Origin: CAZFGK01 sp964518635
Lineage (GTDB): Bacteria; Zixibacteria; MSB-5A5; GN15; FEB-12
Assembly: GCA_964518635.1 (NCBI GenBank)
Contig: CAZFGK010000021.1
Location: 1 to 53,119 of the forward strand
DNA length: 53,119 bases
Reading direction: 5' to 3'
The notes below the pieces were generated by a model that had not been told where the DNA came from, made no database searches, and saw nothing but the letters and a program-made list of their open reading frames with translations. Position numbers and translations under genes: made by a program. Below, piece after piece: positions 33,699 through 42,919 of this stretch (its first letter is position 1; every line of letters starts with the position of its first letter).

Positions 33699-34631
33699 TT
33701 AGTCTCTAAGTAACTTGTGAATAATAGTTTCTAAATCTCGGAGTCTCAATTTGAGAGCCGCTGGAATTTGACCATCATAGTCACTTAGAAGTGCAATCAT
33801 TCTCGCTATTGACTTGTCGAGTCGATCTCCTATCAACTGACTTTGAATTGAATCGCCTAGAGCATCATCAATTGTATATGATGGATCATTCGTGAGCTTA
33901 TTAACAACTCTAGCAATAACAGTCTTAGTCATTTTGCCCTCGTCCACTGACCGCGCAATCATGACAATTTTTCTTGGAGCAACCGTGCTCTTAATAAGAC
34001 CGTTTCGAAGTTTTTGAATTAGTGCTTCTGTCAGAGTCTCAGCTGCTGCAGTACTGATTATGTTTCGCTTTCGTAACGATTCGCTTGCGGCAAATGCTTC
34101 AACTACATGATCAACGGTGAGTTTCTGTTGGGATCGTGGCTTAATAAGCTCATCCTGCAAACTTGAGCGATATTGTTCTGGAAGATTGAGGATCTTTTTA
34201 AGTCTTCTCACTTCTCCTATTCCCAATGAAGAAAGCCCTGCTAATTCTTTTTCTTTTGGTGCCCTGCCATTTCGTTTCTCAAAGAGCGACTCTATTTCCT
34301 TTAACTTCATTGCGGTTGGAAGTGGGTCCCAGTCTCTCCTTGTGTTGTGAATTGCAAACATCATCATGAGATTTGTCAATTCGTTTGGTTTTGGAAGTAT
34401 GATGACGGGAACTGAGTTCATTCCAAGTTTAACTGCGCAACGCCATCGCCTTTCACCATCCAGCAAGAAATACTGTTTACCGTCTTTATAAACTGTAAGA
34501 GGTACAAGGATACCCTGACTATTGATACTCTCTTGCAACTCCTGCAATTCATCAGCTCTAAAAATTAGTCTCGGATTGTGAGGATTGGGGTGAATTCTAG
34601 AAGGATCGATAAGTTCTATATGTTCTGACAT
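33699..34631 (-). CDS. ParB-like nuclease/CTPase-domain protein
   Basis: A 310-residue protein. The N-terminal ParB domain has HPNPHNPR (14-21) and the CTP-binding-type motif LLDGERRWRCA (57-66). A KorB/ParB-like helix-turn-helix region follows (about 108-165, KELAGLSSLGIGEVRRLKKI). It is more like ParB-type DNA-binding proteins of plasmids and islands than the chromosomal partition protein, and no ParA is nearby. Its start overlaps the methylase gene by 35 bases. It could act as the DNA-binding or specificity part of the cassette. Confidence 0.9.
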   Translation of the reverse strand: MSEHIELIDPSRIHPNPHNPRLIFRADELQELQESINSQGILVPLTVYKDGKQYFLLDGERRWRCAVKLGMNSVPVIILPKPNELTNLMMMFAIHNTRRDWDPLPTAMKLKEIESLFEKRNGRAPKEKELAGLSSLGIGEVRRLKKILNLPEQYRSSLQDELIKPRSQQKLTVDHVVEAFAASESLRKRNIISTAAAETLTEALIQKLRNGLIKSTVAPRKIVMIARSVDEGKMTKTVIARVVNKLTNDPSYTIDDALGDSIQSQLIGDRLDKSIARMIALLSDYDGQIPAALKLRLRDLETIIHKLLRD

Positions 34632-35493
34632 TTATGGTTTCTTCCTCCTTCCTAATTTGTGAGGGGCGTGATATAGAATAGACAAGCAACTCAGTGACAG
34701 GCCCACGTTTTCCCTTATCCGAAGCAAGAGTAGAGTTGCGGTGAAGTACTACAGAATTGAACGACTTATACAGCCGTCGAATAGCCTTATGGTTTGGTGA
34801 AGTTATGAGAACACTCACTCCTCGTGCCACGAGTTCCCTAGCACAACTAGCAAGTCTCTCTTGGTCGTACCAAGAAAACAGCTGTTCGTTGTAGTCAATA
34901 AAACCATTGCTGAGATGTCCCGTGATGTAAGGGGGATCAAGAAATACAAGATCGCCTCGCATTGCGTCACGTAAGCACACTTCAAAATCCTCGTTCGTCA
35001 GTTCAATTCGGGGTTCTTGAAGAACTCTGCTGCAACTCTCCAGATTCTTGATATCAATTATCTTTGGGCTTCGAGGTAGGCCATAAGGTACATTGAATTT
35101 TCCTGACTTATTGACTCGATATAGCCCATTCCAACATGTTTTGTTCAAGTAGATGAATTGAGCAGCGCGTTTGTACGCAGACTTACTCATATTTTCTCTA
35201 ATTTGATAGAACAGCTCTCTATTAGGCGTCAAACCTTCCAAATGTTGGAAAACTTTCTTGTAGTTATTGCGCACTGCACAATAGGTAGCGATCAAGTCCA
35301 CACATCTGTCGTTGAGTTTTGCGGAAGCAGGCTGGAGGGAGAAAAACAACGATCCGCCTCCCAGAAATGGTTCAAAATAGGTGCCGAAGTTTTTTGGGCA
35401 GTATTGAAGGATGTGTTCAACTGCAAATTGCTTAGAACCGACCCATCGTAGGAACGGTTTGACACGTGTATCAATTTGTTTCTTTGTCATCAT
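34597..35493 (-). CDS. D12-class (Dam-like) DNA adenine N6-methyltransferase
   Basis: A 298-residue protein. Motif X is KPFLRWVGSKQ (12-22), the SAM-binding motif I is FEPFLGGGSLFF (40-51) and catalytic motif IV is DPPY (186-189). FIYLNKTCWNGLYRVNKSGK is typical of the Dam/DpnM family, whose members often methylate GATC; the target here is unknown. It is the first gene of the three-gene cassette and runs toward ParB. No restriction enzyme gene is recognised beside it. It is AT-richer than the flanking ispG. Confidence 0.93.
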   Translation of the reverse strand: MMTKKQIDTRVKPFLRWVGSKQFAVEHILQYCPKNFGTYFEPFLGGGSLFFSLQPASAKLNDRCVDLIATYCAVRNNYKKVFQHLEGLTPNRELFYQIRENMSKSAYKRAAQFIYLNKTCWNGLYRVNKSGKFNVPYGLPRSPKIIDIKNLESCSRVLQEPRIELTNEDFEVCLRDAMRGDLVFLDPPYITGHLSNGFIDYNEQLFSWYDQERLASCARELVARGVSVLITSPNHKAIRRLYKSFNSVVLHRNSTLASDKGKRGPVTELLVYSISRPSQIRKEEETINVRTYRTYRSF

Positions 35494-35541
35494 CTATGAG
35501 AATGTGGTTGATTTATCGACCAAAGTCCACCCCCCCCGCCG

Positions 35542-36636
35542 CTACCTCTCTATCTTCTCACCCGTCATCTGCTCGATTTCATCGAATAATGCCGTCACAA
35601 GATCCGCTTCGCTGACGCGGCGGGTGATCTCACCCTTCTTGATAATCATCCCTTTTCCATCACCACCCGCGATGCCGACATCAGCAGCGGCCGCTTCACC
35701 CGGACCATTCACCGCGCAACCCATCACCGCGACTTTCAGTGACTTTTTAATATGTCGCGTCTTCTTCTCGACCTCCTCCGCCATCGGAATCATGTCGATC
35801 TGACAACGTCCACAGGTCGGGCAGGCGATCACTTCCACGCCGTCTGTTTTTAGCGCACAGGCGGTGAGAATCTGACGACCTACTCGTGGTTCATGCACCG
35901 GGTCGGCAGTGAGTGACACACGAATCGTGTCGCCAATACCGGTCATGAGCATCGAGCCAATCCCGACGGATGATTTTATCGTTCCAGTCTCCAGCGTTCC
36001 CGCTTCGGTGATTCCAAGATGCAACGGATAGTCGCATTTCTGTGCGAGGAGATGATACGACCAAAATGCAGTAGTCGTGTTGGTCGATTTGACTGAGATC
36101 ACGATATCACGAAAATCCATACTCTCGAGCACGGCGATCTCACGAAGTGCCGCTTCGACAAATGCTTCCGGATTGTCATGCCCGAACTTTTCAAGCACAT
36201 CAGCGGGGAGTGAACCAGAGTTGACCCCGATGCGAATCGGTACGCCAGCATCCTTTGCGGCTTTGGCGACCTCCCGCACTTTCCACTCTGCGCCGATGTT
36301 GCCGGGATTGATGCGTATTTTGTCGAATCCAGCTTCGATTGCTTTGAGGGCGAGTTTGTACTGGAAATGAATATCGGCAACGAGCGGTTTTGAGACTCGC
36401 TGGCGAATCGCACGAAGCGCATCCCCCGCCTCATGATTCAGAACTGAAATACGAACAATGTCGCAACCCGCATCGAAGAGCTGATTGATCTGCGCGACAG
36501 TGGTGTCGACATCACGGGTGTCGGTGGTGGTCATCGACTGGACGGCAATCGGGAATCCGCCGCCGATCAGGACATCACCAATTTTGACCGAGCGACTCTT
36601 GCGACGTTTTATCGGATAGGAGAGTTCAAGCATCAT
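35542..36636 (-). CDS. ispG: 4-hydroxy-3-methylbut-2-en-1-yl diphosphate synthase (flavodoxin/ferredoxin)
   Basis: 364 residues from ATG 36636. It converts MEcPP to HMBPP in the MEP isoprenoid pathway. The TIM-barrel half starts KSRSVKIGDV and includes DIHFQYKLAL; the Fe-S half has Cys in ACPTCGRCQ and the conserved MGCAVNGPGEA with the catalytic Glu. The frame is open to 36702, but the first 22 codons do not resemble the family. It is divergent from the small membrane protein gene. Confidence 0.96.
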   Translation of the reverse strand: MMLELSYPIKRRKSRSVKIGDVLIGGGFPIAVQSMTTTDTRDVDTTVAQINQLFDAGCDIVRISVLNHEAGDALRAIRQRVSKPLVADIHFQYKLALKAIEAGFDKIRINPGNIGAEWKVREVAKAAKDAGVPIRIGVNSGSLPADVLEKFGHDNPEAFVEAALREIAVLESMDFRDIVISVKSTNTTTAFWSYHLLAQKCDYPLHLGITEAGTLETGTIKSSVGIGSMLMTGIGDTIRVSLTADPVHEPRVGRQILTACALKTDGVEVIACPTCGRCQIDMIPMAEEVEKKTRHIKKSLKVAVMGCAVNGPGEAAAADVGIAGGDGKGMIIKKGEITRRVSEADLVTALFDEIEQMTGEKIER

Positions 36637-36690
36637 GTTACTTTCATCTGAGAATGTCGTGGCCAGTGTCTCTTCCCTTGCGGGTGGGAG

Positions 36691-37212
36691 TTGTACACCC
36701 AATCTTCCGATCTGGGTCCGGTTAATCTATCGGCCCAAACGGCTGGCGCAAAGGAAAGTTCCACGGCGAATGAACACTCTCGCCGGGCTGAAAATAAGGA
36801 AAGTGATGTCCATTCATTGAAACAGCTCATCTGGTTTGGAAAACGTCTGATTCCGCTGGTGGTGGCAGGTGCGGTCATTGCCGGGGTGGTGACTGGGAAT
36901 CAATGGCTGAAAGAACAGGAAGCTGCAAAACAGACCGAATTAGCCAAAACGGTCGCGATTCTCTGGGTCGGGACTGCTACCTATCGGGCTGATCCACCGG
37001 GGTATGCCATGTTTCGGGATTCGGTGATTGCGGCGAGTCCGTTCAAGAAGAGTGAGATCGAGTCCCAACTCGCCACATTTGCAGAATCGCCGGAGCGGAC
37101 GCTGCCGCTGATTTCACGGATCAACAAATTCGTCGATTCGATCTCTCGTGTGAGGGAGGGGAGAGCTCCGATTAATGTCGAACTTGATTCTCTTGGCAAC
37201 CTGATCGAATAA
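36691..37212 (+). CDS. Small single-helix membrane protein, unknown
   Basis: Up to 173 residues from a TTG at 36691; an alternative TTG at 36817 follows AAGGAAAG and would give 131 residues starting KQLIWFGKRL. One membrane helix (LIPLVVAGAVIAGVVTG) is followed by a polar, mostly helical domain. No family is recognised. It is divergent from ispG. The start is unsure because no ATG lies upstream of the helix. Confidence 0.5.
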   Translation: MYTQSSDLGPVNLSAQTAGAKESSTANEHSRRAENKESDVHSLKQLIWFGKRLIPLVVAGAVIAGVVTGNQWLKEQEAAKQTELAKTVAILWVGTATYRADPPGYAMFRDSVIAASPFKKSEIESQLATFAESPERTLPLISRINKFVDSISRVREGRAPINVELDSLGNLIE

Positions 37213-37244
37213 AATTTTTGGCTGGGAATGACTAATTTATAGTG

Positions 37245-37277
37245 GGCGGCACCCGCCGCGGCGGGCTCGCCTGCCCC
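37245..37277. repeat. REP-F repeat
   Basis: GGCGGCACCCGCCGCGGCGG followed by GCTCGCCTGCCCC, just after the small membrane protein gene. Confidence 0.5.
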
Positions 37278-37308
37278 TTTCATCACATATGTGAATCGTC
37301 TTAGTTTC

Positions 37309-37734
37309 CTAAAGTTCATCAGGTGCAGGGAAGGCATCCGGATAGTGCTCCAATTTGTCGCCGACTAATGTGACTACATCCAGTCGCAGATCGACATCAG
37401 TCAGTTTCTTTTCAATCAGGTATTGCCGGGCAACTGCGATGATCCGCTGCTGTTTTCTTATATCAACTCGTTCCGCCGGATGACCAAAGGCGGGACCGGA
37501 GGATGATTTCACTTCGACAAAGACAACCAGGTTATCTTTTCGAACAATGATGTCGATCTCATTGCGACTTGCACGGAAATTCCGCTCCAGAATAGTGAAG
37601 CCCTGATAGATGAAAAACCTGACCGCGGCATCCTCACCCTTGCGCCCTCGTTCTTTCCGGCGGGCATCGGAGGATGATGGATCAACTGTTTTCTTCGCTG
37701 AATCCGATTCAGACTTCTTCTGCGATTTGGCCAT
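37309..37734 (-). CDS. yraN: YraN/UPF0102 family nuclease-fold protein
   Basis: 141 residues. After a charged N-terminal ~25 residues comes the family core: GRKGEDAAVRFFIYQGFTIL, RNFRASRNEIDIIV and VVFVEVKSS. Together the last two give a PD-(D/E)xK-type site (Asp in EIDII, Glu and Lys in EVK). The family is conserved beside rnhB, as here, but its role is unsettled. It begins 3 bases after the rnhB stop, so the two are co-translated. Confidence 0.93.
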   Translation of the reverse strand: MAKSQKKSESDSAKKTVDPSSSDARRKERGRKGEDAAVRFFIYQGFTILERNFRASRNEIDIIVRKDNLVVFVEVKSSSGPAFGHPAERVDIRKQQRIIAVARQYLIEKKLTDVDLRLDVVTLVGDKLEHYPDAFPAPDEL

Positions 37735-37737
37735 GAC

Positions 37738-38403
37738 CTAAGTATGCAGGATTGTTGACGACAATGATTCCAGTATCTCCGCCACCGGTCGAAATGATTT
37801 CCGGTGGATCGGTGTCGGGCCGTGGGTGTGAAGTTCGTGCAGATGCTGTTTCGTCGGATAGCCGACATGTTGCGCGAATGAGAATTTGGGATACTCCCGC
37901 TCTGCCTCTACCATGATTCGGTCACGGGTGACCTTGGCAATAATCGATGCTGCCGAAATCGCCGGAACAATGGCATCCCCGCCAATTACCGCTCGTTGTC
38001 CGCCGTTTGAGAGCTTCAGATTTGGAATCTCTCTGTTTCCGTCGACAAAGAGAATCTTCGGTTGAAACGTCAATGACTCGACTGCCTGACGCATCGCATT
38101 CAGCGAAGCCTGCAAGATATTGACTCGATCGATTTCAACTTCAGAGACAATCGAAACTGAATAATGGACTTTATCTGAGTGAGTCAGCACTTCGAATAGC
38201 TCCTCCCGCTGTTTTCGGCTCAATGCTTTCGAATCGGTGAGTCCGTTCAGATCGAAATCTGGCGCCACTGCCACCACTGCCGCAACCACCGGCCCCGCCA
38301 ACGGGCCGCGACCGACCTCGTCGGTTCCGGCAATCCAGCTGAAACGCTGGCAGTTTGTTTCGGCTTTGAGAGTTGCCCATGTGGGGGGTATCTTCTGTCT
38401 CAC
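37738..38403 (-). CDS. rnhB: Ribonuclease HII
   Basis: Removes ribonucleotides from RNA-DNA hybrids. The acidic active site is visible: Asp and Glu in AGTDEVGRGPLAGP, Asp in LFVDGN and Asp in GGDAIVPAISAASIIAKVTRD. GTG at 38403 is chosen because the frame upstream of it (open to a TTG at 38475) does not look like the family, although neither start has a clear ribosome-binding site. It is the first gene of rnhB-yraN and divergent from the rsmD-like gene. Confidence 0.95.
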   Translation of the reverse strand: MRQKIPPTWATLKAETNCQRFSWIAGTDEVGRGPLAGPVVAAVVAVAPDFDLNGLTDSKALSRKQREELFEVLTHSDKVHYSVSIVSEVEIDRVNILQASLNAMRQAVESLTFQPKILFVDGNREIPNLKLSNGGQRAVIGGDAIVPAISAASIIAKVTRDRIMVEAEREYPKFSFAQHVGYPTKQHLHELHTHGPTPIHRKSFRPVAEILESLSSTILHT

Positions 38404-38515
38404 GGTCAAAGCTGACTTGGGACTGATCGCCGAACAAGATAGAAGAAAGTGCTGATGAAATGGTCGTACAGACAAATGGTTGAAATTTTGAAAGCCGCTA
38501 TCTATCTCCGCGAGC

Positions 38516-39307
38516 GTGAAACCGGTTCGCTATATACGAGCGGATGTTGCTGCCATGCGGGCACTGGACGAGTGGATGGCTGAGGATGACGGCTTCGAAT
38601 CAGCTGCTCCCGTCAGCCGCAATCGATCCCGTGACGATCAACCCGGTGGCGGGAAGTACGGCAAACGGGGAAAAGAACCCCTCGGACGATTTGGTGGAGT
38701 CAAAGCAACCAAGCGGGGAGCAGGTCGCCCGGGGGCGACTTCAAAGACTTTTGAATTCCATGTCATTGCTGGTGAACTCAAAGGACGGGCAATCCACGCA
38801 CCAAATTTAGGAGTCACTCGACCACCGCTGACTCGTGTGCGACGGGCGATCTTCGATTTTCTTGAACCGTACATCGTGGGGCAGCGCTATCTCGATCTCT
38901 TTTGCGGCACGGGATCATATCTGTTTGAAGCAGTCTCGCGCGGCGCGGGATATTGTCTTGGAGTCGAGCTGGAAAAACGACTGACCAGTGCGCTCGAGAG
39001 TGAATCGCTGCGTCTCGGAGTCAGTCGACGGCTGCAATTCATGAATGCCGATGTCCTGAAAACACTTCCGATACTCGGCGACCGTCAGCAGCCCTTTGAT
39101 GTCATCATGATCGCCCCGCCGCAGTATCAGGATTTGATCACGAAGACGCTGGCAGTCCTTCCCGATTCACTGCTGGCACCGAATGGGGTTATTCTTTGTC
39201 AGTTTGATCCATCTGAAAAATTTGTCGCCGATCCCGACCGTTGGGTAACATTGCAGGAGCGAAAGTACGGGAATACGATTTTTGCGGTGTTGGAGCGGAA
39301 GAGTTAG
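38516..39307 (+). CDS. RsmD-family RNA methyltransferase with N-terminal extension
   Basis: 263 residues. Residues ~80-263 are RsmD-like: HVIAGELKGRAIHAP, TRPPLTRVRRAIFDFLEP and the SAM site YLDLFCGTGSYLFEAVSRGA. RsmD methylates G966 of 16S rRNA at N2 through a (D/N)PPY motif; here that position reads IAPPQY, a variant that also occurs in some family members (from memory). Residues 1-80 are a Gly/Lys/Arg-rich extension, possibly an RNA-binding tail. The GTG start at 38516 lacks a good ribosome-binding site and could be later. Confidence 0.83.
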   Translation: MKPVRYIRADVAAMRALDEWMAEDDGFESAAPVSRNRSRDDQPGGGKYGKRGKEPLGRFGGVKATKRGAGRPGATSKTFEFHVIAGELKGRAIHAPNLGVTRPPLTRVRRAIFDFLEPYIVGQRYLDLFCGTGSYLFEAVSRGAGYCLGVELEKRLTSALESESLRLGVSRRLQFMNADVLKTLPILGDRQQPFDVIMIAPPQYQDLITKTLAVLPDSLLAPNGVILCQFDPSEKFVADPDRWVTLQERKYGNTIFAVLERKS

Positions 39308-39410
39308 ACTTACCCGACATATTTCCACTGGTTCTTTCTAACTAAACTCATCGACATCTTCATACGTCTTCACATTGTTTGACTCTTCTTAACTGATAAG
39401 ATTGATCGAA

Positions 39411-39424
39411 GTATGGTACCATAC
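39411..39424. promoter_or_regulatory. Perfect 14-base palindrome before a secreted-protein gene
   Basis: GTATGGTACCATAC ends 17 bases before the ATG at 39442, just upstream of the AAAGGAG ribosome-binding site. It could be an operator. No matching regulator is known in the window. Confidence 0.4.
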
Positions 39425-39441
39425 CGCTGAAAGGAGCATTC

Positions 39442-40047
39442 ATGCGCACGCGACTATTTCTTCATCCGATGACTCTCGTCCTCACCGTGGGATTACTTTC
39501 CATCCTGCTTCATTTCGAGTCATCTCTCGCGCAGACACCGACTGAGCTCTCTTCGCGAGCACGTTTTCAGAAATTTTGCCGCTTTGTGACCGACCACACT
39601 GGTTGGTGGGAAGCACCTACTGACGCGGCCGATACGGCGAATCCGTTCTCGGCATTTTATTACGAATCGAAACTGCTCCCGACTCAGTCCGGCATACACG
39701 TAAGCATCCACGGCCGTCACCGATCCGGTCGTCTGATCAGCTTCTGGGACGTGATCGCTTACTGGAATGAGAAAGAGCAGCGAGCCGATCATCTGCAACT
39801 CGGTAGTCGCGGTGAAATAGGCACCGGACAGGAGAAGATGATCGATTCAATGATAACGGAGATCATTACAAAGATTGTTCCACCATCTGGAAGTGACTAC
39901 ACTTTCCGCGACTATCACACCAGAATCTCAGATTCCACCATGCAGTCAGAATCCTCGATCCTTGATTCTCTCGGTCATTGGTTGCCGCAGGGAATGCTGA
40001 ATTGGAAGAGGTGCATTGTTCAAATTGATAAAACCGCGAAACAATGA
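39442..40047 (+). CDS. Secreted hypothetical protein
   Basis: 201 residues. A signal peptide (1-31, ending SSLAQ) precedes a soluble domain rich in aromatic and His residues (FVTDHTGWWEAP, SGIHVSIHGRHRSG, ISFWDVIAYWNEKE). No family is recognised. AAAGGAG lies 6 bases before the ATG. It is followed after 40 bases by the beta-lactamase-family gene on the same strand, so the pair is probably one transcript. Confidence 0.75.
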   Translation: MRTRLFLHPMTLVLTVGLLSILLHFESSLAQTPTELSSRARFQKFCRFVTDHTGWWEAPTDAADTANPFSAFYYESKLLPTQSGIHVSIHGRHRSGRLISFWDVIAYWNEKEQRADHLQLGSRGEIGTGQEKMIDSMITEIITKIVPPSGSDYTFRDYHTRISDSTMQSESSILDSLGHWLPQGMLNWKRCIVQIDKTAKQ

Positions 40048-40087
40048 TCACATGAACATTCAAAGCACTGCACCGGAGAACAAAGAG

Positions 40088-41509
40088 ATGATGAAATCCG
40101 CACGCCTGTTCCCATCTGCAATACTACTCCTCATTGGAATGTTTTCGTTCGGTGTCTCCAGCGCATCCGCTGGCTATCCTGAAAAGATCAATGGCTTCCT
40201 TGATCGACTTTCATCAGAAGGGCTTTCGGCAGCTGTACTGGTGATCGACAGCAGTGGTCGCGTCGCTCGCGGCTGTGGGATGGCAGACCGTGAAAACAAT
40301 CGTGCAATTACCCCGCAGACTCTTTTTGATATCGGCTCTGTCACCAAACAATTCACCGGTGCGGCAATCGTCGCCCTCGTCGAAGATGGGAAGCTCTCTT
40401 TTACTGACTCACTTGCAAAATTTTGGCCAACGATTTCGAAAGAGAAGGCCGGAATTACCCTGCATATGCTGCTGACACACACTTCCGGATTTCGAGATGC
40501 CCTGGGGGATGACTATGACTCTCTTGACCGGGAGACTTTTCTCATTCGAGCATTAGAGCAGCCGTTGTCCTTTCAGCCGGGCGATAAATTTCAATATTCA
40601 AACCTCGGGTATAGTGTTCTCGCTGCCATCATTGAAAAAGTCACCGGCACTTCCTATGAGAAGTATCTTCGCGAGCGACTGTTTCTTCCCGCTGGAATGG
40701 AGCGCACCGGCTATTCACTCATGAACACGCCAGAGTCGTTGATTGCTATCGGATATCGCGCCGATGACCGCTGGGGACGACCAACCGAAAAAAGATGGGG
40801 GAAAGATGCGCCCTACTGGAATCTCGTTGGTAATGGCGGGATTCTCAGCAGTATCGAAGATATGGAGAAGTGGCATCTTGCTCTTCGCAGTACAAAGGTT
40901 CTCTCAGAAGCAAGCAAGAAAATCTATTTGCATCCGCATGTTTCAGAACAACAGGGTGGCTCTCCCTGGTACGCATATGGCTGGGGTGTCGTTGAATCTC
41001 CACGCAAGACGATGCTCATCACTCACAACGGGAGCAATGGGATATTCTATGCCAGTATGCTTCAGTATTTCACCGAAGGTCTTACCATCGTTGTCCTGAG
41101 CAATGCTCTGACTGATGAAGTACGAAATCTCTCATTCGAACTAGCCAAACAGCGATTTATTCCGGACTACATTTCCGAATTGAGTATTGCCGGATTGACT
41201 GATGTGGCTGATCCATATTCGGACTCGAATGGAAAAGTTTTCATGGATCTCGTGCAAACGTTGCAGGATGGTTCGATCGAAAAAATAGTGAGGTTCATTG
41301 ATTCCTTCATGCACGATCGTCTGCGACAGGCGGCAGATCTGCAAGGGCATATCAACGTGTTGCAACAGATCGGTTCAGAAGTCAGAGGACTGAAAATGCA
41401 GCAGGTACAGAGAAAAGGGAGTGAGTGGAGCATCCGATTTGCAGATTCACCCGTACGGTTGGTTGCTACCATGCAAGACGGAAAACTCGCAAATCTGGGA
41501 GTGAACTAG
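40088..41509 (+). CDS. Class C beta-lactamase-family serine hydrolase
   Basis: About 473 residues, exported by the signal peptide KSARLFPSAILLLIGMFSFG. The three motifs of the family are present: SxxK in GSVTKQF, YxN in FQYSNLGYS and HxG in THNGSNG. Such proteins are esterases, D-aminopeptidases, low-molecular-weight PBP-like enzymes or true AmpC; the substrate is not readable. The C-terminal ~120 residues form an extra domain. CGGAG lies 9 bases before the ATG at 40088, which decides the start over upstream in-frame codons. Confidence 0.9.
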   Translation: MMKSARLFPSAILLLIGMFSFGVSSASAGYPEKINGFLDRLSSEGLSAAVLVIDSSGRVARGCGMADRENNRAITPQTLFDIGSVTKQFTGAAIVALVEDGKLSFTDSLAKFWPTISKEKAGITLHMLLTHTSGFRDALGDDYDSLDRETFLIRALEQPLSFQPGDKFQYSNLGYSVLAAIIEKVTGTSYEKYLRERLFLPAGMERTGYSLMNTPESLIAIGYRADDRWGRPTEKRWGKDAPYWNLVGNGGILSSIEDMEKWHLALRSTKVLSEASKKIYLHPHVSEQQGGSPWYAYGWGVVESPRKTMLITHNGSNGIFYASMLQYFTEGLTIVVLSNALTDEVRNLSFELAKQRFIPDYISELSIAGLTDVADPYSDSNGKVFMDLVQTLQDGSIEKIVRFIDSFMHDRLRQAADLQGHINVLQQIGSEVRGLKMQQVQRKGSEWSIRFADSPVRLVATMQDGKLANLGVN

Positions 41510-41517
41510 CACAGCAT

Positions 41518-42864
41518 TCAGCGCGTACGCGGCACGCCATCCGGCCCGACGATTTCGTTGTCCGGATCGCGCGGCTTGGTCACTTCCAGCATCCCATCCC
41601 CGGTGATCAGTCGCGCACCTCGGTCGAAAAAGAGATATGAGAATATCCATGAAAGGGCGACAGTCAGACGATTTCGAAACTCAATCAGAAAATAGATATG
41701 CACTCCAGCCCAGAGTAGCCACGCGGTCCAGCCGGAAAACTGACGACCGGCAATCACCGCAACCGCGCAGTTTCGCCCGATTGTCGCCAGATCCCCTTTG
41801 TTCACATACACAAACGATTGCCGCATGGGGGACTTACTGTCTGTCAGGTATGCGCGGGTCTCTTCCTGAATAACTCTCCCGACAAAATTCCCCATCTGCA
41901 GCGCCGCCGGACAGACTCCGGGGACTCGTTTTTTCGTTTCCTGATTCTCAACATGCGCCAGATCACCGCAGACAAAAACTTCGGGATGATCAGGAATCGA
42001 AAGATCCGGCTGCACCAGCACACATCCGGCATTGTCAGTCGGCACACCGAGCATCTTTCCAAGTGGCGAGGCCTTCACTCCCGCAGCCCAAAGAATATTT
42101 CTTGCACCGATTCGCTCCGTACCCGCCATCACACCAACGGAGTCGATTGCTGTCACACGCTTCTTGAGCATGACTTCGACTCCGAGATTTTCAAGCTGAC
42201 GAAGTGCCGCCTCGGATGATTCCGGCGGATAGCTGGTGAGCAGACGTTCATTTCCTTCAATCAAGATCACTCGTGCCATGGCGGTATCGATAGATCGGAA
42301 ATCCATTGGAATCGATTTCCGTGCAATCTCAGCCATCGCACCGGCAAGCTCCACTCCGGTCGGACCGCCACCAACTACGACAAAAGTCAGCAGTGCTTTG
42401 CGCGCTTCCGGATCACTTTCCAATTCAGCAGATTCAAAGGCGAGTAAGAATCGTCTGCGAATTTCGGTCGCATCCTCAATTGTTTTTAGTCCCGGTGCTT
42501 CATGCGACCATTCATCATGCCCGAAATAGGAATGCGTCGCACCTGATGCGACGATCAGATAATCATAGGTGATATCAGTCGATGCGAGTTTCACACTGCG
42601 TGCAGCGACATCAATACTGGTGACTTCGCCCATAATCACCTGCGTATTGGTCTGACTGCGCAGAATTTTTCGAATGGGGGAAGCGATATCAGCAGGGCTG
42701 AGTGATGCCGTCGCGACCTGATAGAGCAGCGGTTGAAAGAGGTGATAATTGCGACGGTCGATCACAAAAAGATCGACATCTGTTTCGGCGAGACGTTTCG
42801 CGGCGGCGATTCCGGCGAATCCACCACCGATGATGACCACACGGAGTTTTCGTTTGAGGGGCAT
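41518..42864 (-). CDS. ndh: Type II NADH:quinone oxidoreductase
   Basis: A 448-residue peripheral membrane flavoprotein that passes electrons from NADH to quinone without pumping protons. It has an FAD-binding IIGGGFAGIAAAK at the N-terminus, quinone-site-like NYHLFQPLLYQVATA, a second Rossmann motif VVVGGGPTGVELAG for NADH and FVCGDLAHVE. A hydrophobic C-terminal region (WTAWLLWAGVHIYFLIEF) anchors it to the membrane. The length is usual. It is convergent with the beta-lactamase-family gene with an 8-base gap. Confidence 0.95.
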   Translation of the reverse strand: MPLKRKLRVVIIGGGFAGIAAAKRLAETDVDLFVIDRRNYHLFQPLLYQVATASLSPADIASPIRKILRSQTNTQVIMGEVTSIDVAARSVKLASTDITYDYLIVASGATHSYFGHDEWSHEAPGLKTIEDATEIRRRFLLAFESAELESDPEARKALLTFVVVGGGPTGVELAGAMAEIARKSIPMDFRSIDTAMARVILIEGNERLLTSYPPESSEAALRQLENLGVEVMLKKRVTAIDSVGVMAGTERIGARNILWAAGVKASPLGKMLGVPTDNAGCVLVQPDLSIPDHPEVFVCGDLAHVENQETKKRVPGVCPAALQMGNFVGRVIQEETRAYLTDSKSPMRQSFVYVNKGDLATIGRNCAVAVIAGRQFSGWTAWLLWAGVHIYFLIEFRNRLTVALSWIFSYLFFDRGARLITGDGMLEVTKPRDPDNEIVGPDGVPRTR

Positions 42865-42919
42865 AGGTGGGCGTAGTGTACAGAAAAATTGAGGGGTTGA
42901 AAACAGACTCCAGACTAAA

